This document shows positions 1-6,392 of a stretch of 9,963 nt of DNA, piece by piece; within the stretch, counting starts at the first letter, position 1, and each line of letters begins with the position of its first letter. The notes under the pieces are model-generated. The model worked only from the letters and a program-made list of their open reading frames with translations. It made no database searches and had not been told where the DNA came from. Position numbers and translations under genes: made by a program. The DNA comes from Chlorobium sp. (GTDB taxonomy: Bacteria; Bacteroidota; Chlorobiia; Chlorobiales; Chlorobiaceae): contig JANQFD010000027.1 of NCBI GenBank assembly GCA_028278005.1, positions 1 to 9,963 of the forward strand, in the 5' to 3' direction.

Positions 1-108
1 CCCTGATTCTGCCAGTGCCTTGGCAATTGCAAAGACATCCCGGTATTCCTGGTCCCCCTCCCTGATACGGGCGGAACCGAAAATTGCTATACGGTAATGC
101 GGATCCAT
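1..108 (-). CDS. LOG-family Rossmann-fold protein, N-terminal 36 residues
   Basis: Partial gene leaving the left edge; 36 codons are visible from an ATG at 108-106. The peptide begins MDPHYRIAIFGSARI and continues with a charged stretch (REGDQEYRD) and the helix VFAIAKALAESG. A short beta strand followed by GSAR, then a helix, is the typical opening of the LOG / TIGR00730 family (lysine-decarboxylase-like fold). Characterised members hydrolyse nucleoside 5'-monophosphates to free base and ribose 5-phosphate (cytokinin-activating enzymes in plants); the role of bacterial relatives is often unknown. The catalytic PGGxGTxxE motif lies outside the window, so activity cannot be judged. It has the same orientation as ligA, 166 bases downstream of it, with a repeat array between. 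No strong ribosome binding site is seen. The family call is fairly secure; the substrate is unknown. Confidence 0.72.
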   Translation of the reverse strand, partial: MDPHYRIAIFGSARIREGDQEYRDVFAIAKALAESG

Positions 109-199
109 AATTACTGTTGTTTATCCTGAAAAATGCATGAGCGCCCGAACACTCTGATTTTGTCTTTTGACCTTTACTGTTTGACGTAATCTTTTGCCC

Positions 200-291
200 A
201 CTGCTGACCGCTTACTGATTCCCCCCTTGTCGACTGCCTACTGAAGACTGCCGACTGTTTTTTCCCCTTGTCACTCACCCACTGCCAACTG
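200..291. repeat. degenerate 7-base tandem repeat (ACTGNNN)
   Basis: ACTG tetramers recur at 7-base spacing: 200, (ACCG at 207), 214; then 233, 240, 247, 254; then 281 and 288. On the other strand the unit reads roughly GGCAGTN. The runs are separated by C/T-rich spacers that are themselves repeated: CCCCTTGTC at 223-231 and 264-272, and ACTGATT(T)CCCC at 214-226 and 288-299. It looks like a short-period array partly duplicated as a larger block and then decayed. The array fills most of the gap between ligA and the LOG gene and includes the ligA stop codon (277-275). The spacing is read directly; origin by slippage or duplication is inferred. It is not a CRISPR array: the units are too short and no unique spacers are present. 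Confidence 0.75.
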
Positions 292-2347
292 ATTTCCCCA
301 CCATTTCCTCGAACTCGACCTCGGAGATCACTTTTATCCCGAGCTTGAGGGCCTTTTCCAGCTTGCTGCCGGGCCTGGCCCCCGCAACGACAAGGTCGGT
401 ATTTTTACTGACGGAAGAAACAACCTTCCCTCCGCGCTCATGCACAAGATCAGCAGCCTTCTCACGGGTGTGGCGTTCCAGCCCCCCGGTAAAAATCACG
501 CTCATTCCGTCGAAAACATGACCGCCCTCTGCCGCAGGTTTCGCGGCGGTAAAACATAGTCCGGCGGTTCTGAGTTTTTCGATCATTCGAGCTGCAGACG
601 GTTTTTTGAAAAAGAGGTGGACACTTTCGGCAATCACCGGACCGATGTCCGGAACTTCGGCTATCTGTTCGGCTGAAGCCTTACGCAATGTATCAAGGGA
701 ACCGTAGGCCGATGCAAGCTCACGTGCCGTAGCAAGCCCTACATGACGGATTCCAAGCGCAAACAGTACACGATCAAAACCCCGCTTCCTGCTGTCATCG
801 ATCGCCTGCAACAGATTTGCCGCGGATTTCTCGCCCTGGCGATCGAGCGTCAACAGGTTTTCGAGTGCCAGCGTGTAAAGATCCCCCGCATCATAGACCT
901 GTTTGCTGTTAACCAGCTGGTCTATGACGGCCTTGCCCATACCGTTGATATCCATTGCATTGCGCGACGCGAAATGCTCAAGGCGCGCTTTGACCTGCGC
1001 CGGGCAGGTTTCCTCGTTGGGACAGTAGACGTTCACCTCGTCGGGAGGCCTTTCCAGTGGTGTGCCGCAGGAAGGACAAACTTCCGGAACGGTTATGATC
1101 GCGGCGTTTTCCGGACGTTCCTCTTTTACTATGCTGATAACCTTGGGAATGATCTCGCCCGCCTTTTCAATCTCCACTGTGTCGTTCAGCCGGACATCGA
1201 GCCGTTCAATCTCGTCGAGATTGTGCAGGGTTGACCGCGAAACCGTCGTTCCGGCAAGTTTTACCGGCTCAAGTTCGGCTACAGGCGTAATGGTGCCGAG
1301 CCTGCCGACCTGGAACACCACGCTTACAAGCACCGTTCTCGCTCTTTGCGCCGGATATTTGTAGGCTATGGCCCATCTCGGGCTTTTCGACGTGGCCCCG
1401 AGTTCTGCCCAGAGAGAAACGTCGTCGAGTTTGAGCACAACACCGTCTATCTCGTAGGGAAGCTTCCAGCGTTGCTCATGCCAGTCACGAATAAACCCGT
1501 AAATATCTTCGATATCGTAACATAACCGATAGTGTCCGCCGGTGTAAAATCCCAGATACTCAAGCTCTTTCAACCGTTCATGATGTGGAAGATCGTCAAA
1601 TGGCGCGCTTTTCAAATAGTAGGCCACAAAAAAAAGTTTTCTGCGTGCCACTTCGGCCGAATCCTGCAATTTAAGCGTTCCGGCCGTTGCGTTTCTGGGA
1701 TTGGCAAATTGCTCGTCTTCGGGTCTGGAACCGTTGAGGGCCGTAAAATCCTCTTTCCGCATAAAGACTTCACCCCTCACCTCGATTTCGGCGTCATACC
1801 CGCCGGAAAAAAGCGTCTCCCCGGAAATCCCGCGAAGCCGGAGGGGGACCGAGCGAAGTGTCCTGATATTGGGTGTGATATCGTCACCCTGAACTCCATC
1901 GCCCCGCGTTGCGCCCCGCACCAGTTTGCCGTCGCGATAGAGCAGGCTGACCGCAACACCATCGAATTTAAGCTCTGCAACAAATGCGGGTCCGTTCCCG
2001 GATTGCGAACCCTGGGGAAGAAGTTTCAGCACCCTTTTGTAATAATCGCCAACCTCCTCGATCGAGTAGGTATTCGAAAGGCTGAGCATACGTTCGCGAT
2101 GGGTGACGGATGGAAATTCCTTGGTAATCCAGCCGCCCACCCTCTGGGTGGGACTATCGGACGTTCTGAGGTCGGGGAATTCCTGTTCAAGTTCGATGAG
2201 CTTCTCAAGCATCCTGTCGAACTCATAATCCGATATCACCGGTTTTGCAAGAACGTAGTAGAGATAGTTATGCCGGTCAAGCTCTTTGTGTAGCCGCTCG
2301 ATCTCCAGAGCTGCATCCTCTTTACGCATGTTTTTCATCCCAGGCAT
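275..2347 (-). CDS. ligA: NAD-dependent DNA ligase LigA
   Basis: Seals nicks in duplex DNA using NAD+, joining Okazaki fragments and completing excision repair; cytoplasmic and normally essential. All LigA domains appear in order over 690 residues. Domain Ia carries HNYLYYV and ISDYEFDRM (about 27-46). The nucleotidyltransferase domain has the adenylated lysine K127 in AELKFDG, then RGDG, the RGEVF motif and DGVVLKLD (301-308). An OB fold follows (GTITPVAELEPV). The zinc finger is C424, C427, C442, C448, with the spacing of E. coli LigA. Helix-hairpin-helix repeats span about 505-580 and a BRCT domain about 610-685. Length is usual for the family. The start is uncertain: Met1, Met4 and Met7 lie within 19 bases and none has a clear ribosome binding site; Met7 fits the usual N-terminal length well. 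It lies 25 bases after the cyclase gene and is probably co-transcribed. The last codons overlap the heptamer repeat. Confidence 0.97.
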   Translation of the reverse strand: MPGMKNMRKEDAALEIERLHKELDRHNYLYYVLAKPVISDYEFDRMLEKLIELEQEFPDLRTSDSPTQRVGGWITKEFPSVTHRERMLSLSNTYSIEEVGDYYKRVLKLLPQGSQSGNGPAFVAELKFDGVAVSLLYRDGKLVRGATRGDGVQGDDITPNIRTLRSVPLRLRGISGETLFSGGYDAEIEVRGEVFMRKEDFTALNGSRPEDEQFANPRNATAGTLKLQDSAEVARRKLFFVAYYLKSAPFDDLPHHERLKELEYLGFYTGGHYRLCYDIEDIYGFIRDWHEQRWKLPYEIDGVVLKLDDVSLWAELGATSKSPRWAIAYKYPAQRARTVLVSVVFQVGRLGTITPVAELEPVKLAGTTVSRSTLHNLDEIERLDVRLNDTVEIEKAGEIIPKVISIVKEERPENAAIITVPEVCPSCGTPLERPPDEVNVYCPNEETCPAQVKARLEHFASRNAMDINGMGKAVIDQLVNSKQVYDAGDLYTLALENLLTLDRQGEKSAANLLQAIDDSRKRGFDRVLFALGIRHVGLATARELASAYGSLDTLRKASAEQIAEVPDIGPVIAESVHLFFKKPSAARMIEKLRTAGLCFTAAKPAAEGGHVFDGMSVIFTGGLERHTREKAADLVHERGGKVVSSVSKNTDLVVAGARPGSKLEKALKLGIKVISEVEFEEMVGKSVGSG

Positions 2348-2372
2348 TTTCGACTGTCATGTGTTTCAATTC

Positions 2373-3908
2373 TTACTTGGTTGATGACAAAGCCCAGCCG
2401 GCAAGATTCCTGATAAATGAAAGAGAACCGCCAATCCCCAGTTTATCGTATGTAGCTTTCAATACCCTGGGATAGCGCCATGCGACTTTCAGAAGAACGG
2501 CCACAAAATCATCCAGGCGCATCTCGTCCCGGAACATGGTCTCTCTGTAACGCCCGGGCAATCCGTCAAGGACGATCATCACTTCGTTCATGAGTTCATT
2601 GACGAATCCGGGCGAATCGGTCCGGGCATCAAAGCACATGTATTTCATGAGATTTGCCATAGATGCGACATTCGGCTCAAAAGCGCTGATCTTTTCGAGA
2701 TCCGTCCGAGAAAGACATCCCGCACCCAATGCACTGTCAAGTCCGGATGTCAAACGGGGAAGGTTGCGCACCATCGAGCCAAAACCGCAGAAGGTCAATG
2801 GAGAACCGAGTGAAGCCGCATCACCGAAAAGCAGAATGTTATCGTCAGCAATCTCCCTTGTCCTTGTGAATCCGCTGTGGGAGTATGCCGGAATGATCCC
2901 GAAAACCGGACGGTGAATCCTGAAATGCTTACCGGGTTTTTTATATGCCGGCAGTTTCCTGAAATATGTCTCAAAAAGCCCGAGGAGCGTTTTGTCATTG
3001 TCGGAATCCAGGGCATCGTAGAAAAAAAGGTAGGTGATATAATCGTCACCCTCAGCGGGGAATCCCTCCCAGATCAGCTGACGCCCGCTACCGGCAGAGG
3101 TATCGGCCGCCTCGGTACTTGCAAGGATCTCCCCTGTCTCGTAATCCACATCCGTGAATCCCGAGGCTATTGTCCCCACGGTAGGGCAGACATGTGTCTG
3201 CGGCCGGCCCTTGTTAAGCTGCATCGCTATCGGAGAGAGTATTCCCATGACATCGACAAGCACTCTTGTTTTGAAAAAAAGAGTCTTCCCTTCATGGTTT
3301 TCGACCTCCACGACAACATGATCCTGAAATTTGTAACACCGCCTGAACGTTGTCCGGTCGAGAATAACGGACTCTTTTTCAGAGAGAATTTTCCGCTTGG
3401 CAATACCGAGAAGACGATCCGCATCGACCGCACAGTCAAGCACATTATCGATATACAGCCGTTTCCGGTTACTGTTTTCAACAAAAAACTCAACCCATCC
3501 GGTCCTGTAACGCCGAACTATGACATCATCAATCTCTTCCGCAGTAAATATCCCGGTCTCTTCAAGCTTTTCAAGCTCCTGGCGTGATATGTTCCAGTCC
3601 CTCGTCGATTTTCCCGAAACATGGCGATCGATAAGCAGAACCCTGTAGCCGTAACGCTCGGCCATAACTGCCGCATGAAGCAGCCCGAGAGTGCCCCCGG
3701 CATAAAAAATATCGCAGTCACCACCTACCGCGGCCCCTTCAGGCAGCGCGCTGCCGGGCAATATCGAGTCGTCGGCAGGAACCTGATGGATCTGCTCCCA
3801 GTAACGATCGAGCCCGACAATCCTCTGCAAATATTCCTCGCCACCCTGCAGGTCCGAAAAGTATCTATGGACAAGCGGATGGGAACTGCTGATTTCTTCG
3901 AGCATCAT
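2373..3908 (-). CDS. cruA: CruA/CruP-family lycopene cyclase
   Basis: FAD/NAD(P)-dependent flavoprotein of 511 residues. In green sulfur bacteria CruA cyclises one end of lycopene to give gamma-carotene, the precursor of chlorobactene; CruB acts on gamma-carotene in brown species, and CruP is the cyanobacterial paralogue. A dinucleotide-binding strand-turn-helix lies at 65-95 (CDIFYAGGTLGLLHAA, ending LLIDR). It is followed by the family signature RDWNISRQEL at 103-112. A second flavin-contact motif, LLFGDAASLGSPLTFCGFGS, is at 359-378. No signal peptide or clear transmembrane span is seen, so membrane association would be peripheral. The gene follows the ABC ATPase by 40 bases and precedes ligA by 25. 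The start has two adjacent ATGs directly after AGGAG, and the second may be used. I cannot separate CruA from CruB by eye; another family oxidoreductase is less likely given the signature. Confidence 0.8.
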   Translation of the reverse strand: MMLEEISSSHPLVHRYFSDLQGGEEYLQRIVGLDRYWEQIHQVPADDSILPGSALPEGAAVGGDCDIFYAGGTLGLLHAAVMAERYGYRVLLIDRHVSGKSTRDWNISRQELEKLEETGIFTAEEIDDVIVRRYRTGWVEFFVENSNRKRLYIDNVLDCAVDADRLLGIAKRKILSEKESVILDRTTFRRCYKFQDHVVVEVENHEGKTLFFKTRVLVDVMGILSPIAMQLNKGRPQTHVCPTVGTIASGFTDVDYETGEILASTEAADTSAGSGRQLIWEGFPAEGDDYITYLFFYDALDSDNDKTLLGLFETYFRKLPAYKKPGKHFRIHRPVFGIIPAYSHSGFTRTREIADDNILLFGDAASLGSPLTFCGFGSMVRNLPRLTSGLDSALGAGCLSRTDLEKISAFEPNVASMANLMKYMCFDARTDSPGFVNELMNEVMIVLDGLPGRYRETMFRDEMRLDDFVAVLLKVAWRYPRVLKATYDKLGIGGSLSFIRNLAGWALSSTK

Positions 3909-3913
3909 CTCCT
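3909..3913 (-). promoter_or_regulatory. ribosome binding site abutting tandem ATG starts of cruA
   Basis: On the minus strand the sequence reads ACAGGAG-ATG-ATG. AGGAG touches the first ATG directly, which is too close for normal initiation, while the second ATG (3905-3903) gains three bases of spacing. This is the clearest Shine-Dalgarno-like stretch among the gene starts in the window. It supports the start region of the cyclase and slightly favours the second Met, although the spacing is still short. Confidence 0.5.
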
Positions 3914-3948
3914 GTTTTTCTTTACGGTAACAGCGTCATTGAAAAAAC

Positions 3949-4644
3949 TCACAGCCTGCTGTCGCTATCTATCTTTCCATCTACGAGATGGATACGGCGT
4001 TTCGCCCTGTGAGCAAATTCTTCATCGTGCGTCACAAAAATAACCGTCTGGCGGTATTGTTCGTTGAGTTTCTCGAACAGCTCATAGACCTGGTTCCCGG
4101 ACTTCGAATCAAGATTGCCCGTCGGCTCGTCACCCAGAACAATCTTCGGGTTGTTTGCCAGAGACCTTGCAACGGCAACTCTCTGCTGCTGACCTCCTGA
4201 AAGCTGGCTCGGCCGATAATCATACCGGTCGCTCAAACCAACCGTGTCAAGCAGCATCTGTGCACGATCACGTATCTCTGCTCTTGTATGGCTGTTATTG
4301 ATCATCATCGGCATACTGACATTCTCGACAGCCGTGAACTCGGGAAGAAGAAAATGAAACTGATAGATGAAACCGATTTTTTCATTCCTTATTTTCGACA
4401 TCTCATTCTCATTCTTGTCGGTAATATTCATCCCGTCAAGCCAGACCTCTCCGAAAGTCGGCTTGTCCAGCCCGCCCATTATATACAGCAATGTCGATTT
4501 GCCGGAACCGGAAGGCCCTGTAATCGAAATAAACTCTCCCTCCTCGATTTCCAGTGACAGCCCGGGAATAATTGTCTGGCGAATATCACGGGAGAGCTCG
4601 AGCTCTCTTCTTACAGAGACAAGTTTTAATATGGTTCTGGGCAT
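3949..4644 (-). CDS. lolD: LolD/MacB-type ABC transporter ATP-binding protein
   Basis: Cytoplasmic ATPase of 231 residues that would drive an inner-membrane permease. LolD powers LolCE, which extracts lipoproteins from the inner membrane for passage to the outer membrane; close relatives drive MacB-type exporters. The motifs are complete: Walker A GPSGSGKST (43-51), Q-loop Q95 in FIYQFHFLLPEFTAVENV, signature LSGGQQQR (148-155), Walker B ending GDEPT (D172, E173), the D-loop GNLDS, and the switch histidine H206 in VTHDEE. The Q-loop followed by FxLLPEFTAxENV and DEPTGNLDS are typical of the LolD/MacB/FtsE branch. It is the first gene of the minus-strand set. No LolC/E or MacB permease is in the window, so its partner must be encoded elsewhere and the exact substrate is not settled. 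No strong ribosome binding site precedes the ATG. Confidence 0.85.
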   Translation of the reverse strand: MPRTILKLVSVRRELELSRDIRQTIIPGLSLEIEEGEFISITGPSGSGKSTLLYIMGGLDKPTFGEVWLDGMNITDKNENEMSKIRNEKIGFIYQFHFLLPEFTAVENVSMPMMINNSHTRAEIRDRAQMLLDTVGLSDRYDYRPSQLSGGQQQRVAVARSLANNPKIVLGDEPTGNLDSKSGNQVYELFEKLNEQYRQTVIFVTHDEEFAHRAKRRIHLVDGKIDSDSRL

Positions 4645-4677
4645 CGCTGAAACATATCACGCTATCTGATTACAGGC

Positions 4678-4708
4678 TTGACAATGGACATCGGCCGGTT
4701 ATCATAAT
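4678..4708 (+). promoter_or_regulatory. candidate sigma70-like promoter toward the dehydrogenase
   Basis: A perfect TTGACA (4678-4683) is followed after 19 bases by CATAAT (4703-4708), a five-of-six match to the -10 consensus. Initiation would fall near 4715 and give a leader of about 135 bases before the ATG at 4850. The 19-base spacing is longer than the ideal 17. Its -10 bases are shared with a promoter facing the other way. Confidence 0.35.
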
Positions 4709-4728
4709 AAGCAAAAAACACCTGTCAA
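4701..4728 (-). promoter_or_regulatory. candidate sigma70-like promoter for the lolD-cruA-ligA set
   Basis: Read on the minus strand, TTGACA (4728-4723) is followed after 16 bases by TATGAT (4706-4701). Initiation near 4694 would give a leader of about 50 bases before the lolD ATG at 4644. It is the best promoter match in the gap upstream of lolD, and overlaps the divergent plus-strand candidate. Confidence 0.42.
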
Positions 4729-4849
4729 TCTCGAAAGCATCGATCGTCCGGGCATTTTCACAATCGTCTCTTTTTTCCCATCCCGTAACAACTTTTTACC
4801 TGCCTGCATCGTTCAATAACGTATTATCTGAAAAGATGTTAAAATACAG

Positions 4850-5587
4850 ATGGCTGTATCAGGGAAAAAAGTGTGTTTTATAACCGGAGGATCCGGACGT
4901 CTTGGAAAAGAGATTGCCGTTTCACTGGCCCAAAACGGTTTTACTCTATTCTTCACCTACAACAGGTCACCGGAAAAAGCGGAGGAAATCCTCGACACTG
5001 TTCGTCCATTCGCTCCCGGATCGAAAATAGCCCGCTGTGACGTATCCAGCGTAGCCGATATAGAAGCCGCATTCAAAACGTTCACAGAGCATTTTACCCG
5101 GCTCGACCTGCTGATTCCGAGCGCTTCCAATTTTTTCAGTACCGCTCTGCCGGACGTAACCGAGCACGAATGGCAAAGCCTTGTCGACACAAACCTGAAA
5201 GGTACGTTTTTTACCATGCAGGCAGGTGCCAGGATCATGAAAAGCCAGCCGTTTGTCTCACGCATCATTACCATGACCGACATTTCCGCCAATCTTGTCT
5301 GGAAAAATTTTGCGCCCTATACTGCATCGAAAACCGCAATTCAGCATCTCACAAAGGTTTTTGCAAAAGTATTCGCGCCTCAAATCCTGGTCAATTCCAT
5401 CGCGCCCGGTACCGTTACGATAAATCCTGAATGGAATGACAAGCCTTTTGACGAGCTTGTACAAAACATACCCTTAGAACGCATAGGAGCACCCGCGGAT
5501 ATCATGGAAGCCATACTGTTCCTTGCCAAAAGCAGCTATGTTACAGGACAGGTTATCAATGTCGATGGAGGGAGGCTATTAAACTGA
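4850..5587 (+). CDS. short-chain dehydrogenase, pteridine-reductase (PTR1/FolM)-like
   Basis: A 245-residue SDR with a Rossmann fold. The cofactor loop is TGGSGRLG (12-18), with RLG in place of the common GIG, followed by the strand ending TYNRSPEKAEE, a pattern that suits NADPH. The catalytic pair is Y157 and K161 in YTASK. The residue 13 before Y157, normally the catalytic Ser, is Asp144 (IITMTDIS). Asp at this place with Tyr and Lys is the arrangement of Leishmania pteridine reductase PTR1, and E. coli FolM has a similar ITDY. The C-terminal part, LVNSIAPGTV and VTGQVINVDGGRLLN, also resembles FolM. A role in reducing dihydropterins or dihydrofolate is therefore inferred. A generic 3-oxoacyl reductase is less likely because of the Asp. 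Green sulfur bacteria are known to make glycosylated biopterins, which suits the idea. The start ATG has no clear ribosome binding site. First plus-strand gene, divergent from lolD. Confidence 0.85.
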   Translation: MAVSGKKVCFITGGSGRLGKEIAVSLAQNGFTLFFTYNRSPEKAEEILDTVRPFAPGSKIARCDVSSVADIEAAFKTFTEHFTRLDLLIPSASNFFSTALPDVTEHEWQSLVDTNLKGTFFTMQAGARIMKSQPFVSRIITMTDISANLVWKNFAPYTASKTAIQHLTKVFAKVFAPQILVNSIAPGTVTINPEWNDKPFDELVQNIPLERIGAPADIMEAILFLAKSSYVTGQVINVDGGRLLN

Positions 5588-5601
5588 TTTAGCCATGATC
5601 A

Positions 5602-5621
5602 TTCAATTATATATATTTGAA
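5602..5621. other. AT-rich near-palindrome downstream of the dehydrogenase
   Basis: TTCAA and TTGAA flank an alternating TA core; 18 of 20 positions are self-complementary. It sits 15 bases after the dehydrogenase stop and about 85 bases before the next gene. It could be an easily melted promoter region or a regulator site. The TATATT inside it lacks a convincing -35 partner. No function can be assigned. Confidence 0.35.
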
Positions 5622-5645
5622 AGACTTTTACATCTCGTAACACCT

Positions 5646-5688
5646 GAACATCGCAGGGAAAAAACTGACGTTTTTTTTCCGGATGTTC
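5646..5688 (+). other. two-part hairpin in the leader of the small membrane gene cluster
   Basis: The outer arms GAACATC (5646-5652) and GATGTTC (5682-5688) pair over 7 bases. Inside them GGAAAAAA (5657-5664) pairs with TTTTTTCC (5673-5680) around an 8-base loop. The structure ends 16 bases before the ATG at 5705. It lacks a trailing U-run and its inner stem is AT-rich, so it is not a standard intrinsic terminator. A leader structure affecting translation or RNA stability, or a protein binding site, is possible. The pairing is read directly; the function is inferred. Confidence 0.45.
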
Positions 5689-5704
5689 TTCAACGTATAC
5701 CATC

Positions 5705-5974
5705 ATGATACAGGAAATACCGGACAGTCAGCCTGTAAACGGCGAATCGGAACAGCAACACTCCGGGAAATCTCCCATACCCGAACAGGTTGAGGTGATC
5801 AGCGACAATGTTTCCAGGATGTACAACCAGTTCAAGGAAAGCGAGCAGTATGAAGAGATCAAGGACAAGGCCGTGAAAGTCACGGAATACATAAAGGAAA
5901 ATCCGATTCCATCGGTATTGTATTCACTCGGAGCAGGATTTGTCCTCGGATTGCTGCTTCACAGAAAACATTAA
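5705..5974 (+). CDS. small single-span membrane protein, YqjD/ElaB (DUF883)-like
   Basis: An 89-residue protein. Residues 1-28 are polar and probably disordered. Residues 29-65 form an acidic/basic amphipathic helix (VEVISDNVSRMYNQFKESEQ onward). A single hydrophobic segment at about 68-85 (PSVLYSLGAGFVLGLLL) ends in HRKH at the C-terminus. A helix, an ENP turn, a glycine-containing membrane anchor and a terminal basic tail is the plan of E. coli YqjD/ElaB/YgaM. YqjD is an inner-membrane protein reported to bind ribosomes in stationary phase through its N-terminal part. Sequence identity cannot be measured here, so the match is one of architecture. It is the first of three closely packed genes, 25 bases before the next. 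No Shine-Dalgarno is visible, but a hairpin lies just upstream. Confidence 0.72.
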   Translation: MIQEIPDSQPVNGESEQQHSGKSPIPEQVEVISDNVSRMYNQFKESEQYEEIKDKAVKVTEYIKENPIPSVLYSLGAGFVLGLLLHRKH

Positions 5975-5999
5975 TAACCGATAAATTCTTCAGAAGCGT

Positions 6000-6392
6000 A
6001 TGTCTCAGGCTGAAAAAAGGGATCAGGAAAAACATGAAGACAATGCAAAAGGGTTCGGGAAACTGATTGAGAGCACCGTTACTTCGAGCTATGATGATCT
6101 GCTGGCAATTATCGAAGCCAGAATGGAGCTTGTCAAAATCGAAATCACCGAGAAAATTGCCATTGCAACCTCACTGCTCATTATTGCGCTCGTTCTTTTC
6201 GCAGGCATCGTGTACCTCATAGCAACCATTGCACTCTTTATCGGTGAACTGCTTGGACACGCTTATCTCGGCTATCTTGCGGTAAGCGGGTTTTTCCTGC
6301 TCCTTGTCCTGATTTTCACAAAGATAAGCCCCGAGCTGTTGAAAAATATTATCCATAAACTCCTTCTTTCCTCTAATGGGAAAAAAAGTTGA
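6000..6392 (+). CDS. YqjE / holin-superfamily III-like two-span membrane protein
   Basis: A 130-residue protein. A charged N-terminus (1-20) leads into the helix KLIESTVTSSYDDLLAIIEA and then a second helix rich in Glu and Lys (41-52). Two hydrophobic stretches follow at about 53-84 and 88-107, with a short basic tail. The cytoplasmic helix plus two close membrane spans matches the YqjE / Holin-X type family (often labelled phage holin family protein). No lysin, spanin or other phage gene is nearby, so a lysis role is unlikely; cell-envelope housekeeping alongside the YqjD-like neighbour is more plausible. The 3' end overlaps the next gene by 17 bases (6376-6392), which implies translational coupling. 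The start ATG has only a weak AGAAG upstream. Confidence 0.75.
   Translation: MSQAEKRDQEKHEDNAKGFGKLIESTVTSSYDDLLAIIEARMELVKIEITEKIAIATSLLIIALVLFAGIVYLIATIALFIGELLGHAYLGYLAVSGFFLLLVLIFTKISPELLKNIIHKLLLSSNGKKS

Noticed and set aside
200..291. A CRISPR array in the ligA/LOG gap.
   Set aside because: The periodicity is 7 bases with degenerate units; CRISPR repeats are much longer and are separated by unique spacers of similar length.
1532..2293. A 253-codon open frame on the plus strand opposite ligA.
   Set aside because: It lies entirely antisense to the well-supported ligA coding frame, has no recognisable domain, and its composition reflects the complementary strand.
2877..3587. A 236-codon open frame on the plus strand opposite the lycopene cyclase.
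   Set aside because: The opposite strand encodes clear family motifs through the same region, and this frame shows no motif of its own.
6000..6392. A holin gene as a sign of prophage.
   Set aside because: The protein resembles YqjE/Holin-X membrane proteins found on ordinary chromosomes, and no endolysin, capsid, integrase or other phage gene is near.
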